A stretch of 64,000 nucleotides of DNA from Nitrospinaceae bacterium (GTDB taxonomy: Bacteria; Nitrospinota; Nitrospinia; Nitrospinales; VA-1), in assembly GCA_021604505.1 (NCBI GenBank), contig BQJC01000002.1, forward strand, positions 434,001 through 498,000, in the 5' to 3' direction. The position numbers and the translations under genes are program-made. Numbering within the stretch: the stretch's first letter is position 1; each line of letters starts with the position of its first letter. Below, piece by piece: positions 43,720 to 52,660 of this stretch. Below the pieces are notes generated by a model. It searched no databases and was not told the DNA's origin. It saw nothing but the letters and a program-made list of their open reading frames with translations.

Positions 43720-46700
43720 ATGGCGTTTTCTAAATTTAAAATAACAGTATTTATTGTTGTCCTTATTCTTTCTGCAGTGGTTTTCAAGTTGACCTATGGG
43801 TATCAAAAAAACCTCTGGGAAAAAGAATTTATCAATCAAGCCGAAAAAACGACTCTGACTTTAAAAAATAAAATAGAGGTCAATGAAAGAATCCTTTTGA
43901 ATATCGTTTCATTTTATGGGGCCTCCGAAGAAGTCAACCGCGAAGAATTTAATGCATTTGTTTCCCCTATTTTTGAAAAAAATAAGTTCATTCAAGCCCT
44001 GGAATGGATACCCCGTGTTTTTGACAACCAACGAATAAAATTTGAAAACCAGGTAAAAAAAGAAGGCTTCCCGAACTTTCAAATAACCGAACGTTTTAAG
44101 GAAGGATCCATAACACGGGCAGACTCTCGCCCTGAATACTACCCGGTAAATTTTGTAGAACCTTTTATGGGTAATGAAGCGGTTCTGGGTTTTGATTTGG
44201 CAAGCAACCCGAAACGTCTGGAAACGCTCATTGCTTCGAGAGACTCAGGTAAGATTTTAGCCACGAAAAAAGTCCGGTTGGTTCAGGAAGAAAAAGAACA
44301 GTCAGGGGTTTTGATTTTTGCTCCCTTCTATGGAAGCCCCAAGATACCAAAAACCACCGAGGAAAGAAGGGAAAAAATATCAGGGTTTGTTTTAGGTGTG
44401 TACCGCCTTGGAGATATGTTTAATAACATAATCTCTCCCTATCTTGATAAAGGAATGAATCTGCTCGTTTTCGAAGAAAAGGGAATGTCCGGCAAGAATA
44501 TAATTTTCGGGCAACACAACGCAAACAGCTTTTTAGAACTAAAAAAGGAAATAGAATTTTCCGGCCGCAATTGGACGGTCGTTTTACAGGCAGACGCCAG
44601 TTTTGGAAAAGGAATCGATAAAAGTCTACCCATGATAAGCTCCGCGGCGATTATTTTTCTATCGGTATTTGTTTTCATAATTTTAGAATTGAATCGCTCC
44701 CAGACTGAAAAAATTGAGAGTGAAGTTCTCTTACAAGCCCAGGACCTCACAGAAAATAAAGCAAGGTTGAAAGAGGCTGTCGATCCCGCCAATGATGCGA
44801 TGTTCACTTTTGACGAAACAGGCGGTATTAAGTCTTTCAATCCCGCAGCAGAACGCCTCTTTGGATATCAACCATCGGAGGTCCTGAACCGGAACTTCAA
44901 CACGTTGATGCCGGAACCATACAGCAGTGAACACGACCAATACTTGAAAGATCATATTGAGACGGGAGTTTCCAGGTTCCTTGGGGTTGGCCGCGAAGCA
45001 ATGGGTTTACGCAAAGACGGATCGACCTTTCCGCTGGATATAGAGATCAGTGAGAAAAATGTGGGCAAGAAGAAAATGTTTGCCGGTTTCGTCCGCCATA
45101 GTAAAGAACGTAAAAAAGCGGAGAGAGGAAAAAGGTTCAGTTTTTTTCTTGCGGCCGGGAGCGTTGTTTTGGCACTGGCGATTTTTGCCATCGATCTGAG
45201 CCTTCCCCTCGGAATTGCGAGCGGCGTACCCTATGTTGCTGTCGTTCTGTTCGGCGTATGGTCGACTCAAAAAAGATTTATTTTGATAAGTGCCACCCTG
45301 TGTACGGGTTTGGTGATGCTGGGTTTATATTTTTCGCCGCCGGGAGGTGAGCTTTGGCAAGTTCTGGTCAACCGTTGTCTCGCCGTATTTGCCATTTGGA
45401 TCACCGCTGTTCTTTGTATTATAGAAAAAAATCTTAACGCAAAATTAGTCGAAGCAAAAAGTTACCTGGAAGCACGGACCAACTCCGTATTGGACAACAT
45501 CCCCGATGGAATCATCACCATTGGCGAAACAGGCAGTATTAATACTTTCAACCCCGCCGCAGAACGCCTCTTTGGATACCGGTCATCAGAGGTTCTGGGC
45601 CGGAATGTCAACATGTTGATGCCGGACCCTTACAGCAGTGAACACGACCAATACTTGAAAAATTATATCGAAACAGGCAAATCCAAGGTTATCGGTATTG
45701 GCCGCGAGGTAGTGGGTCTACGCAAAGACGGATCGACCTTTCCGGTGGATTTAGGGATCAGCGAGATGTATATGGGCGAGAAAAGAATGTTCACCGGTAT
45801 CGTCCGAAATATTACAGAGCGTAAAAAGGCGGAGGAATTGTCCCTCAGGTTTGGCCGGATTCTCGATAATTCTTTCAACGAGATTTTCATCTTCGATGCG
45901 GACACGTTGAGATTTGTGCAGGTGAATCAAGGGGCTCTGCAAAACATCGGCTACAGCATGGAAGAATTAAGTCAGTTGACCTTTGTGGATATCAGTCCGA
46001 GTTTTTATGAAAGTGACTTCGCTGAGTTTGTATTTCCTCTGGTCACCAGGAAAGAGTCGGTTACGGTTTTTGAAACGGCGTACCAAAGGAAGGACGGGAG
46101 CCTGTATGACGTGGAGATTCGGCTGCAACTCATGCACGACGAAAATCCTCCGGTGTATGTGGCCATCATCGAAGATGTGACTCAACGTAAAGAACAAACG
46201 TTGAAAGTGGAGCAGTTGACTCATCGCAATAAATTGATATTAGAGTCTGCGGGGGAGGGTATTTTTGGCCTGGATCTGGATGGAAAAACGACTTTTGCCA
46301 ACCCCGCCGCTGAAATCATGCTGGGGTACTCTGAGGAAGAACTCCTGGGTCAACTTCAACACGCTCTGATACATCATACCAGAACGGACGGTTCTCCCTA
46401 TCCGCGTGATGACTGCCATATTTATGCCGCTTTTAAGGACGGCAGGGTGCATTGCGAATCAGAAGAAGTATTCTGGCGAAAAGATGGCACTCCGTTACCC
46501 GTGGAGTATGTAGCCACCCCCATTAAAGAACATGGAAAAATTACCGGCGCTGTTGTGACCTTTCGAGACGTCACGGAAAAAAAGCAGGAGGAACAAAACA
46601 ATATCTTACGGTATGAATTGACCAAAATTTTAGCCGAGGCACAAACTCTCGATGAAGGGGTTGTTAAAATTCTGCAAACGTTTGTGGAACATCCAGCATG

Positions 46701-48564
46701 GGATATGGCGTTTTACTGGTATACGGACTCAGATTCCAATGTATTGTCCAGCGAAAATGGAGCTTATTCAAACAAATTAGGTTTAGAAGCTTATAAGGTT
46801 TTTTCAGATCAAACTTTTATTCAAAAAATTGAAAAAGGGACAGGGCTGCCGGGACGGGTTTGGGAAAGTAAAAAACCGGCCTGGATCAATGATGTGGTAG
46901 ACGACCCTAATTTCCCCAGATCTCCCTGGGCGGCAAAAATTGGAATTCATACGGGGTTTGGATTTCCAGTTTTCTCGGGAGAAAGATTCTGGGGAGTGTT
47001 TGAGGTTTTTACAATAGATAAATTAAACCTTGACCAGGATTTGATCGACCATTTCAACAACATGGGCAGTCAAATAGGGCAATACATGCAACGTGTAGAG
47101 AGCGAATTTGAATTGGCGGAAACTATGCTAATGGCGGAAGAAGCGAAGCACCAGGCGGAATCGGCTAACCGCGCAAAAAGCTCCTTCCTCGCCAATATGA
47201 GTCACGAGATCCGCACGCCCATGAACGCGATTCTGGGGTACGCCCAGATCATGCTGCGCGATGACTCTCTTCCGGAAAATAAGAAGGAATCGGTCGCGAC
47301 GATCGAGAGAAGCGGCCACCATCTGCTGACCTTGATCAACGATATTCTCGATATTTCCAAGATTGAAGCGGGGCACATTGAACTGAATCCCGTCGACTTT
47401 AACCTGAACGATCTGGTTCAGGGACTCGGAGTCATGTTCAGTACCCGGTGTGAAGAAAAACATTTGGGGTTTTGGGTGGAAGGACTGAATACGCACTCCT
47501 TCAATGTAAACGGCGACGAGGGAAAACTGCGGCAAATATTGATCAACCTTTTAGGAAATGCGGTGAAATTCACGGACAAGGGTGAGATCACAGTGAATAT
47601 CACATGCGATGAAGAGGATCGTTATAAATTTTCGGTGACCGATACCGGGAAAGGGATCTCTCCGGAAGGTCAAGTTAAAATTTTCGAGCCTTTCCAGCAG
47701 GCGGAAGAGGGTGTGGAAAAAGGCGGAACCGGACTGGGCCTGGCGATTGCCACGAAGCAGGTAGAACTGATGGGCGGGAAACTGGAACTTGAGTCCGAGG
47801 AGGGTCAGGGTTCGTGCTTTTTCTTTACGTTGCATCTGCCCAGGTCCGAGGCTGAGGTTCTACCATTATCCGAATGTCAAAGCGACAAGGTCATCGGCCT
47901 GGCGCCGGGTTTCAGTGTCAAGGCTCTGGTGGTGGACGACAAGGACATCAACCGGGATGTATTGTCCAAGCTCCTCAAGGATATCGGTGTTGAAGTGATG
48001 GAGGCGGAAAACGGAAAAGTTGCTCTGGATAAAATAGCATTGTTCGATCCCGACATCATCTTCATGGACATGCGCATGCCGGTGATGGGCGGAAAAGAGG
48101 CGATACAGGAGATCGTCAAGCGGTATGGAAAGGATCGGTTCAAGGTGGTGAGCATCACCGCATCGGCTTTTGCACATCAACGGAAGGAATATTTCAAAAT
48201 CGGATGTCATGAATTCATCGCCAAGCCCTTTAGAGCCGGGCAGATTTTCGAGTGTATGGCGAAACTGCTGGGCGTGGAGTTTGAATATAAAATTTCGAAC
48301 AAAGACCAGGAAATAACCAAAGAAAACGTTTTTTCTCACTCAGTGGATTTTTCAAAATTCAGTATTCCCGAAAAGTTATTCATGAGTTTTAAGGATGCGG
48401 TTGAAGAAGGCAACATCACTCAACTGGAGAAGCAACTGGCCCGTTTGCATCAATTGGGTGAGGAAGGCGAACTTCTTGGCAGTCATTTATCTAAATTTGT
48501 GGATTCGTATAATTTCGACGAAGTGTTGAGTATTTTAGAAAAAGTAGAAACCTGTGAAGATTGA
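43720..48564 (+). CDS. Hybrid sensor kinase: CHASE, multiple PAS, integral membrane module, GAF, HisKA, HATPase_c, REC
   Basis: The 1614-residue protein has a first helix (about 8-26), a CHASE-type periplasmic domain (about 60-275), a second helix (about 303-325) and PAS1 (about 354-466). An unusual internal block of about four helices follows (470-567), then PAS2 (590-704), PAS3 (707-823), PAS4 (836-952) and GAF (960-1120). The kinase core has His1162 in MSHEIRTPM and an ATPase domain to about 1375. A receiver has Asp1450 in FMDMRMP, and a helical tail lacks an Hpt motif. PAS1 and PAS2 are near duplicates. The ATG at 43720 opens the first helix; an in-frame TTG at 43666 is less likely. Confidence 0.9.
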   Translation: MAFSKFKITVFIVVLILSAVVFKLTYGYQKNLWEKEFINQAEKTTLTLKNKIEVNERILLNIVSFYGASEEVNREEFNAFVSPIFEKNKFIQALEWIPRVFDNQRIKFENQVKKEGFPNFQITERFKEGSITRADSRPEYYPVNFVEPFMGNEAVLGFDLASNPKRLETLIASRDSGKILATKKVRLVQEEKEQSGVLIFAPFYGSPKIPKTTEERREKISGFVLGVYRLGDMFNNIISPYLDKGMNLLVFEEKGMSGKNIIFGQHNANSFLELKKEIEFSGRNWTVVLQADASFGKGIDKSLPMISSAAIIFLSVFVFIILELNRSQTEKIESEVLLQAQDLTENKARLKEAVDPANDAMFTFDETGGIKSFNPAAERLFGYQPSEVLNRNFNTLMPEPYSSEHDQYLKDHIETGVSRFLGVGREAMGLRKDGSTFPLDIEISEKNVGKKKMFAGFVRHSKERKKAERGKRFSFFLAAGSVVLALAIFAIDLSLPLGIASGVPYVAVVLFGVWSTQKRFILISATLCTGLVMLGLYFSPPGGELWQVLVNRCLAVFAIWITAVLCIIEKNLNAKLVEAKSYLEARTNSVLDNIPDGIITIGETGSINTFNPAAERLFGYRSSEVLGRNVNMLMPDPYSSEHDQYLKNYIETGKSKVIGIGREVVGLRKDGSTFPVDLGISEMYMGEKRMFTGIVRNITERKKAEELSLRFGRILDNSFNEIFIFDADTLRFVQVNQGALQNIGYSMEELSQLTFVDISPSFYESDFAEFVFPLVTRKESVTVFETAYQRKDGSLYDVEIRLQLMHDENPPVYVAIIEDVTQRKEQTLKVEQLTHRNKLILESAGEGIFGLDLDGKTTFANPAAEIMLGYSEEELLGQLQHALIHHTRTDGSPYPRDDCHIYAAFKDGRVHCESEEVFWRKDGTPLPVEYVATPIKEHGKITGAVVTFRDVTEKKQEEQNNILRYELTKILAEAQTLDEGVVKILQTFVEHPAWDMAFYWYTDSDSNVLSSENGAYSNKLGLEAYKVFSDQTFIQKIEKGTGLPGRVWESKKPAWINDVVDDPNFPRSPWAAKIGIHTGFGFPVFSGERFWGVFEVFTIDKLNLDQDLIDHFNNMGSQIGQYMQRVESEFELAETMLMAEEAKHQAESANRAKSSFLANMSHEIRTPMNAILGYAQIMLRDDSLPENKKESVATIERSGHHLLTLINDILDISKIEAGHIELNPVDFNLNDLVQGLGVMFSTRCEEKHLGFWVEGLNTHSFNVNGDEGKLRQILINLLGNAVKFTDKGEITVNITCDEEDRYKFSVTDTGKGISPEGQVKIFEPFQQAEEGVEKGGTGLGLAIATKQVELMGGKLELESEEGQGSCFFFTLHLPRSEAEVLPLSECQSDKVIGLAPGFSVKALVVDDKDINRDVLSKLLKDIGVEVMEAENGKVALDKIALFDPDIIFMDMRMPVMGGKEAIQEIVKRYGKDRFKVVSITASAFAHQRKEYFKIGCHEFIAKPFRAGQIFECMAKLLGVEFEYKISNKDQEITKENVFSHSVDFSKFSIPEKLFMSFKDAVEEGNITQLEKQLARLHQLGEEGELLGSHLSKFVDSYNFDEVLSILEKVETCED

Positions 48565-48565
48565 G

Positions 48566-49726
48566 ATGAACCAAGATACTGAGGCCAGAAACAGTGTGTT
48601 AGGGAACAAGGTCCTCATCGTGGATGACACTCCCGCTAATATCGATGTATTGCGTAAAACGTTGGAGCCGGAAGGTTATGAACTTTCAGTGGCGACAAGT
48701 GGAGAGTCGGCGCTTAAAATTGCTTCTCATTTTAAACCGGATCTCATTTTGCTCGATATCATGATGCCTGGAATAGACGGTTACGAAACCTGCCGGAGGC
48801 TTAAGAGAGATGCAGGCAATAAGGACATAGTGGTTATTTTCATATCCGCAAAAAATGAGACCAAAGATGTGGTTAAGGGGTTTTCCATGGGTGCGGTGGA
48901 TTATATCAACAAACCCTTTCACCACGAAGAGGTATGCGCCCGGGTTCGGACGCACATCAATTTGCGGTCCTTGACCGAGTTGCGGGAAAAATTATTTTCG
49001 AAATTAGAAAATAATGTAAACCGGCTCACCGAGTTGGGCGAGCTTAAAAATAAGTTTCTGGGCATGGCGGCGCATGATCTGCGCAATCCATTAGTTTCTA
49101 TTCGCGGCCTTTCAGACCTGCTGCTTGATAAAAATAATCAATTCTCCGATGAACAGGTAAGGGAATTTATCACAACCATGCATGATGCCAGCCAGCACAT
49201 GCTCTGCCTGGTGAATGATCTCCTGGACACATCGGTCATTGAAAGCGGGAAATTGTCGCTGAGTCTTAAAAAATGCTCGCTTCATGGATTAATCGAAAAG
49301 GTGGTCCGGGCCAACAGGCGGCTGGCGGAAAAAAAGCAAATGGAAATCCAGCTGTCGCTGGCGGATCTTCCAGATCTGTATTTAGACCCAAACCGAATCA
49401 CCCAAGTCCTGGAAAATTTGATCAGCAATGCGGTCAAATTTTCCTCTCCGGGGTCCAACATATTTGTCTCGATTGAAAGCGCGAACGAAGATGTGAAAGT
49501 GAGCGTTCGGGATGAAGGACCGGGAATTTCTGAGGAGGATCAAAAGAAACTTTTTAAAGGATTTCAAAAGTTAAGTGCCCGTCCAACAGGCGGCGAATCG
49601 AGTACCGGTTTGGGGCTGGCCATCGTAAAAAAAATGGTCGAAGCGCACGGGGGAACGCTTGATGTTGAAAGCCGGCTGGGAGTTGGGTCCACCTTTTCTT
49701 TCACAATTTCGAAAAACTTGATATGA
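48566..49726 (+). CDS. Receiver-histidine kinase (REC-HisKA-HATPase_c)
   Basis: The 386-residue soluble protein has an N-terminal receiver (about 14-130) with VDDTPAN and phospho-acceptor Asp64 in LILLDIMMPG. A coiled-coil linker follows, then HisKA with His170 in MAAHDLRNPL and HATPase_c with NLISNAVKFSSPG, DEGPGIS and GLGLAIVKKM. The ATG is 1 nt after the large hybrid kinase's stop; an in-frame GTG at 48554 would overlap it. This layout suggests phosphate passes from the upstream kinase to this receiver. Its own kinase probably feeds the small receivers downstream. Confidence 0.9.
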   Translation: MNQDTEARNSVLGNKVLIVDDTPANIDVLRKTLEPEGYELSVATSGESALKIASHFKPDLILLDIMMPGIDGYETCRRLKRDAGNKDIVVIFISAKNETKDVVKGFSMGAVDYINKPFHHEEVCARVRTHINLRSLTELREKLFSKLENNVNRLTELGELKNKFLGMAAHDLRNPLVSIRGLSDLLLDKNNQFSDEQVREFITTMHDASQHMLCLVNDLLDTSVIESGKLSLSLKKCSLHGLIEKVVRANRRLAEKKQMEIQLSLADLPDLYLDPNRITQVLENLISNAVKFSSPGSNIFVSIESANEDVKVSVRDEGPGISEEDQKKLFKGFQKLSARPTGGESSTGLGLAIVKKMVEAHGGTLDVESRLGVGSTFSFTISKNLI

Positions 49727-50118
49727 ACGCTGAAAGCAAAAAACATAAATTGTTGCTGGTGGATGATGAGGCCCATATCAGGACCTTGATAAAAACGCTT
49801 GCCCAATCTTTGGACTTTGAGGTGATTGCGGAGGCGGAAAATGGGCAGGAAGCCGTAGAACGGTTCCAGTCCGAATCTCCTGATATGACGATCCTCGATA
49901 TAAATATGCCGGTTAAAACAGGAATTGAAGCCTTAAGAGAAATAAAAAAGATCGATCCCGGTGCGCTGGTGATCATGATGACGTCTCGTAATGATCTGGA
50001 AACCGTAACAACAGCCATCAAACTTGGCGCCCGCGGCTACATCCTTAAAGACAACCCGAATGATAAAATAAAATCCAGGATTGAAAAAGCCTGGCAGGAA
50101 TTTGGTGTGAGTGAATGA
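49723..50118 (+). CDS. CheY-like response regulator
   Basis: A 131-residue lone receiver domain with LVDDEAHIRTLIKTL, phospho-acceptor Asp59 in TILDINMPVKTG, MMTSR and the conserved Lys in ILKDNP. The ATG overlaps the kinase stop (ATGA), so translation is coupled and the pair is functional. It has no output domain. It is a close paralogue of the next gene. Confidence 0.9.
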   Translation: MNAESKKHKLLLVDDEAHIRTLIKTLAQSLDFEVIAEAENGQEAVERFQSESPDMTILDINMPVKTGIEALREIKKIDPGALVIMMTSRNDLETVTTAIKLGARGYILKDNPNDKIKSRIEKAWQEFGVSE

Positions 50119-50216
50119 GTTCAAAAAGGATCAAACCCAAAAAGGGATTCCTGATGTTGAAAGCCTGCGATTTTGGCAATCTTTTCTTTGATAATTTCTA
50201 ACAATCTGAGGTAATC

Positions 50217-50609
50217 ATGCAGAATAATAAACAAAAATTGTTGCTGGCAGATGATGATGCCCATATCAGGACCTTGATGAAAACGGTTATGCAGTCCTTG
50301 GGGTTTGAAGTGATTGTGGAGGCGGAAAACGGCCAGGAAGCCGTAGAACGGTTCCAGTACGAATCTCCTGACGTCACCCTCCTCGACATAAATATGCCTG
50401 TGAAAACTGGAATTGAAGCCCTTGCGGAGATTAAAAAGATAAACCCGGGTGCCTTTGTGATCATGTTGACGTCCCTTACGGACATAAATAGTATCGAACA
50501 ATGCCTTGAACTCGGCGCCAGTAGTTATATTCGCAAGGATAACCCGGTCGTTGAAATTAAATCTCTGGTCCAGGAAGCTTGGCAGGACTTTGAAAACGCT
50601 GGGCGGTAG
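50217..50609 (+). CDS. CheY-like response regulator, paralogue
   Basis: A 130-residue lone receiver with LADDDAHIRTLMKTV, Asp57 in TLLDINMPVKTG, MLTSL and IRKDNP. It matches the preceding receiver over most of its length (for example EAENGQEAVERFQ and KTGIEAL), so a tandem duplication is evident. A weak ribosome-binding site (GAGGT) is upstream. The two may serve as separate targets or phosphate sinks of one kinase. Confidence 0.9.
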   Translation: MQNNKQKLLLADDDAHIRTLMKTVMQSLGFEVIVEAENGQEAVERFQYESPDVTLLDINMPVKTGIEALAEIKKINPGAFVIMLTSLTDINSIEQCLELGASSYIRKDNPVVEIKSLVQEAWQDFENAGR

Positions 50610-50613
50610 ACCA

Positions 50614-50775
50614 ATGAATAAAAAAATTGATCTCAATAAAATGTTGGAAGAAATAGAACTGGAGAAAGAGAAAGACAAAGGTGGGCTCATATCAGAAAAG
50701 TTATCTCAAAAAGAAATCAAGGAAAAGCTGAAGCAAAAAAATGAAGAAAGGAAAAAAATAAGTGCTTATCATTAA
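50614..50775 (+). CDS. Small charged helical protein, 53 aa
   Basis: The product (MNKKIDLNKMLEEIELEKEKDKG...) is almost entirely Lys/Glu-rich helix, likely a coiled coil. It starts 4 nt after the second receiver stop, so it is part of the signalling operon. A longer upstream extension in the same frame overlaps the receiver and is unlikely. It could be an adaptor or anti-kinase peptide. No family is recognised. Confidence 0.55.
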   Translation: MNKKIDLNKMLEEIELEKEKDKGGLISEKLSQKEIKEKLKQKNEERKKISAYH

Positions 50776-50965
50776 AAACGAATAGTTCTTAGAGATACGG
50801 ATCGAAAAAGATCTCCTGAGCGAAGAGGACGTTTTTAAACTGAATAAGGTTTACAAGGGGGATTCATTTGCGATCTTTAAGCGTTTATGTAAAGGATTTC
50901 GCGGAGGCGGGGCCAACAAATCGGAACTGGGAAAAATTTGGGGGGATTCTATAGGAATTTCCTTT

Positions 50966-52501
50966 GTGGAGCTTGAAAAAACCCTTTTTCAAGCGGAAGT
51001 GGTTCAACAGCTCCCGGAAAACTTTGCCAGAGAAAATATAATCCTCCCCATTTATCAACTTGGGGATGTTGTCACTATGGCAACGGTAAATCCTAAAAAT
51101 ACGGCTATCCTGGCCAAAGCTGAGGCATTGATAAACAAAAAAGTCAGCCCCGTGTTTGCTTTGCAGGAGGAAATCGAGGATGCGATAGAAGTTCACTATC
51201 AATCCGCGGGGATTTTGCAAAATCTCACCAATGACCTTTTGAATAAAGATGGAATCAATGACTTCATAGAGTTCGGTCAGGAATTATCCAATGAACAATT
51301 GAAAGAAATCGCTGGAACCGAAGCTATCGTTCAGCTGGTTCGCAGTCTATTGCTTTTAGCGGTAAAGGAACGCGCGAGTGATATTCATTTGGAACCCTTT
51401 GAAACCCATGTTCAGGTGCGATTCCGCGTTGATGGATGTCTTCAGGTGAAACTGAACTTGGAAAAAGCGATTCACCTGCCTTTGATATCCAGGTTGAAAA
51501 TTCTTGCTAAACTGGATATTACAGAAAGACGAAAACCCCAGGATGGAAGACTCAACCTTACCTTGGCCAATCGTTCGATTGACTTCAGGTTTTCCACCAT
51601 TCCCACGATTCACGGGGAAAAAGTAGTCCTGCGGATATTGGGGCATGTCGTAGACCAACCCATTCCTGACCTTAAGGACCTGGGTTTTTCTTATGAAAAT
51701 CTAAGTAAAGTGGAAGAACTGATTAAAACCCCCAACGGAGTTATTTTTGTTACCGGTCCAACGGGTTCAGGGAAAACCACAACTCTCTTTGCGGTCTTAA
51801 AACATTTAAACAGACCCGGTATCAACATCCTGACCATTGAAGACCCCGTGGAGTACAAAATGGCGGGGATCAATCAGGTTCAAGCCAATCCTCAAATCGG
51901 ATTGGATTTTTCCACTGCCTTGAGGTCATTTTTGCGCCAGGATCCTGATGTGATTTTACTGGGGGAAGTCAGGGATGTTGAGACTGCAAAAATTGCTTCC
52001 CAGGCCGCTTTGACAGGTCATTTGGTTCTGACAACGATGCATACGAATAATTCGTTTCAAGCCGTGACCCGTCTCGTAGAAATCGGAGTGGAACCTTTTT
52101 TGGTGGCGCCCTCTGTTATTGGAGTCATGGCGCAAAGGTTGGTTCGGAAATTATGCGGCAGCTGTAAAGAAAAATATGCGTTGACTCCCGAAGAAATTGA
52201 TAGGTATTTTATCTGGGATGGTGAAAAAGAAGTCCATTTTTATCGCGCCAAGGGCTGCCGGGAATGCAATCAAACAGGGTATAAAGGCCGCCTCGCTCTT
52301 CAAGAGATGTTTGTTCTGGATGAGAAAATGCGGGAATTGATCGCCAAGAATTCTTCCATACTTGATATTCAAAGATTGGCGATGGAAAGAGGGTTTAAGA
52401 ATCTCCGGTATGATGGCATTAAAAAGATCCTCGAGGGTTTAACGGATATTGACGAAGTTGATCTGGTGACAGAAAGAAGGAATGAGCTTTTCGAATATTG
52501 A
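50966..52501 (+). CDS. PilB/GspE-type secretion ATPase with disrupted N-terminus
   Basis: The 511-residue product from the GTG at 50966 is a type II secretion/type IV pilus assembly ATPase. It has the end of an MshEN-type N-domain (VELEKTLFQAEVVQQLPENF), the N2 domain, Walker A GPTGSGKTT (264-272), Asp box EDPVEYKM, Walker B DPDVILLGEVRD, His box TGHLVLTTMHTNNS and a CxxC zinc site at 397-400 with a second pair in CREC. In-frame coding continues upstream for 60 codons (LLSEEDVFKLNKVYKG, SELGKIWGDSIGISF) to a TAG at 50783. No ATG, GTG or TTG lies in that stretch. The true start is therefore unresolved. Confidence 0.85.
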   Translation: MELEKTLFQAEVVQQLPENFARENIILPIYQLGDVVTMATVNPKNTAILAKAEALINKKVSPVFALQEEIEDAIEVHYQSAGILQNLTNDLLNKDGINDFIEFGQELSNEQLKEIAGTEAIVQLVRSLLLLAVKERASDIHLEPFETHVQVRFRVDGCLQVKLNLEKAIHLPLISRLKILAKLDITERRKPQDGRLNLTLANRSIDFRFSTIPTIHGEKVVLRILGHVVDQPIPDLKDLGFSYENLSKVEELIKTPNGVIFVTGPTGSGKTTTLFAVLKHLNRPGINILTIEDPVEYKMAGINQVQANPQIGLDFSTALRSFLRQDPDVILLGEVRDVETAKIASQAALTGHLVLTTMHTNNSFQAVTRLVEIGVEPFLVAPSVIGVMAQRLVRKLCGSCKEKYALTPEEIDRYFIWDGEKEVHFYRAKGCRECNQTGYKGRLALQEMFVLDEKMRELIAKNSSILDIQRLAMERGFKNLRYDGIKKILEGLTDIDEVDLVTERRNELFEY

Positions 52502-52622
52502 CCTGTGAAAAGGATAAGTTCAACTTCCTGGAAATCCCGTTTTTCCACCTGAATCCGGATTGGACGGACCAGGGAAATTTCCCCGGCACCGATCAAATCA
52601 AACTTATTGCCTGCGGAATACC

Positions 52623-52657
52623 CCAATGCCCCAGGGATCGTTTCCCTGGGGCATTGG
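52623..52657. terminator. Bidirectional hairpin between converging genes
   Basis: CCAATGCCCCAGGG and CCCTGGGGCATTGG form a perfect 14-bp stem with a 7-nt loop in the gap between the ATPase gene and the di-haem oxidoreductase gene. No U-tract follows on either side. It probably acts as a shared terminator or barrier. Confidence 0.65.
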
Positions 52658-52660
52658 AAC

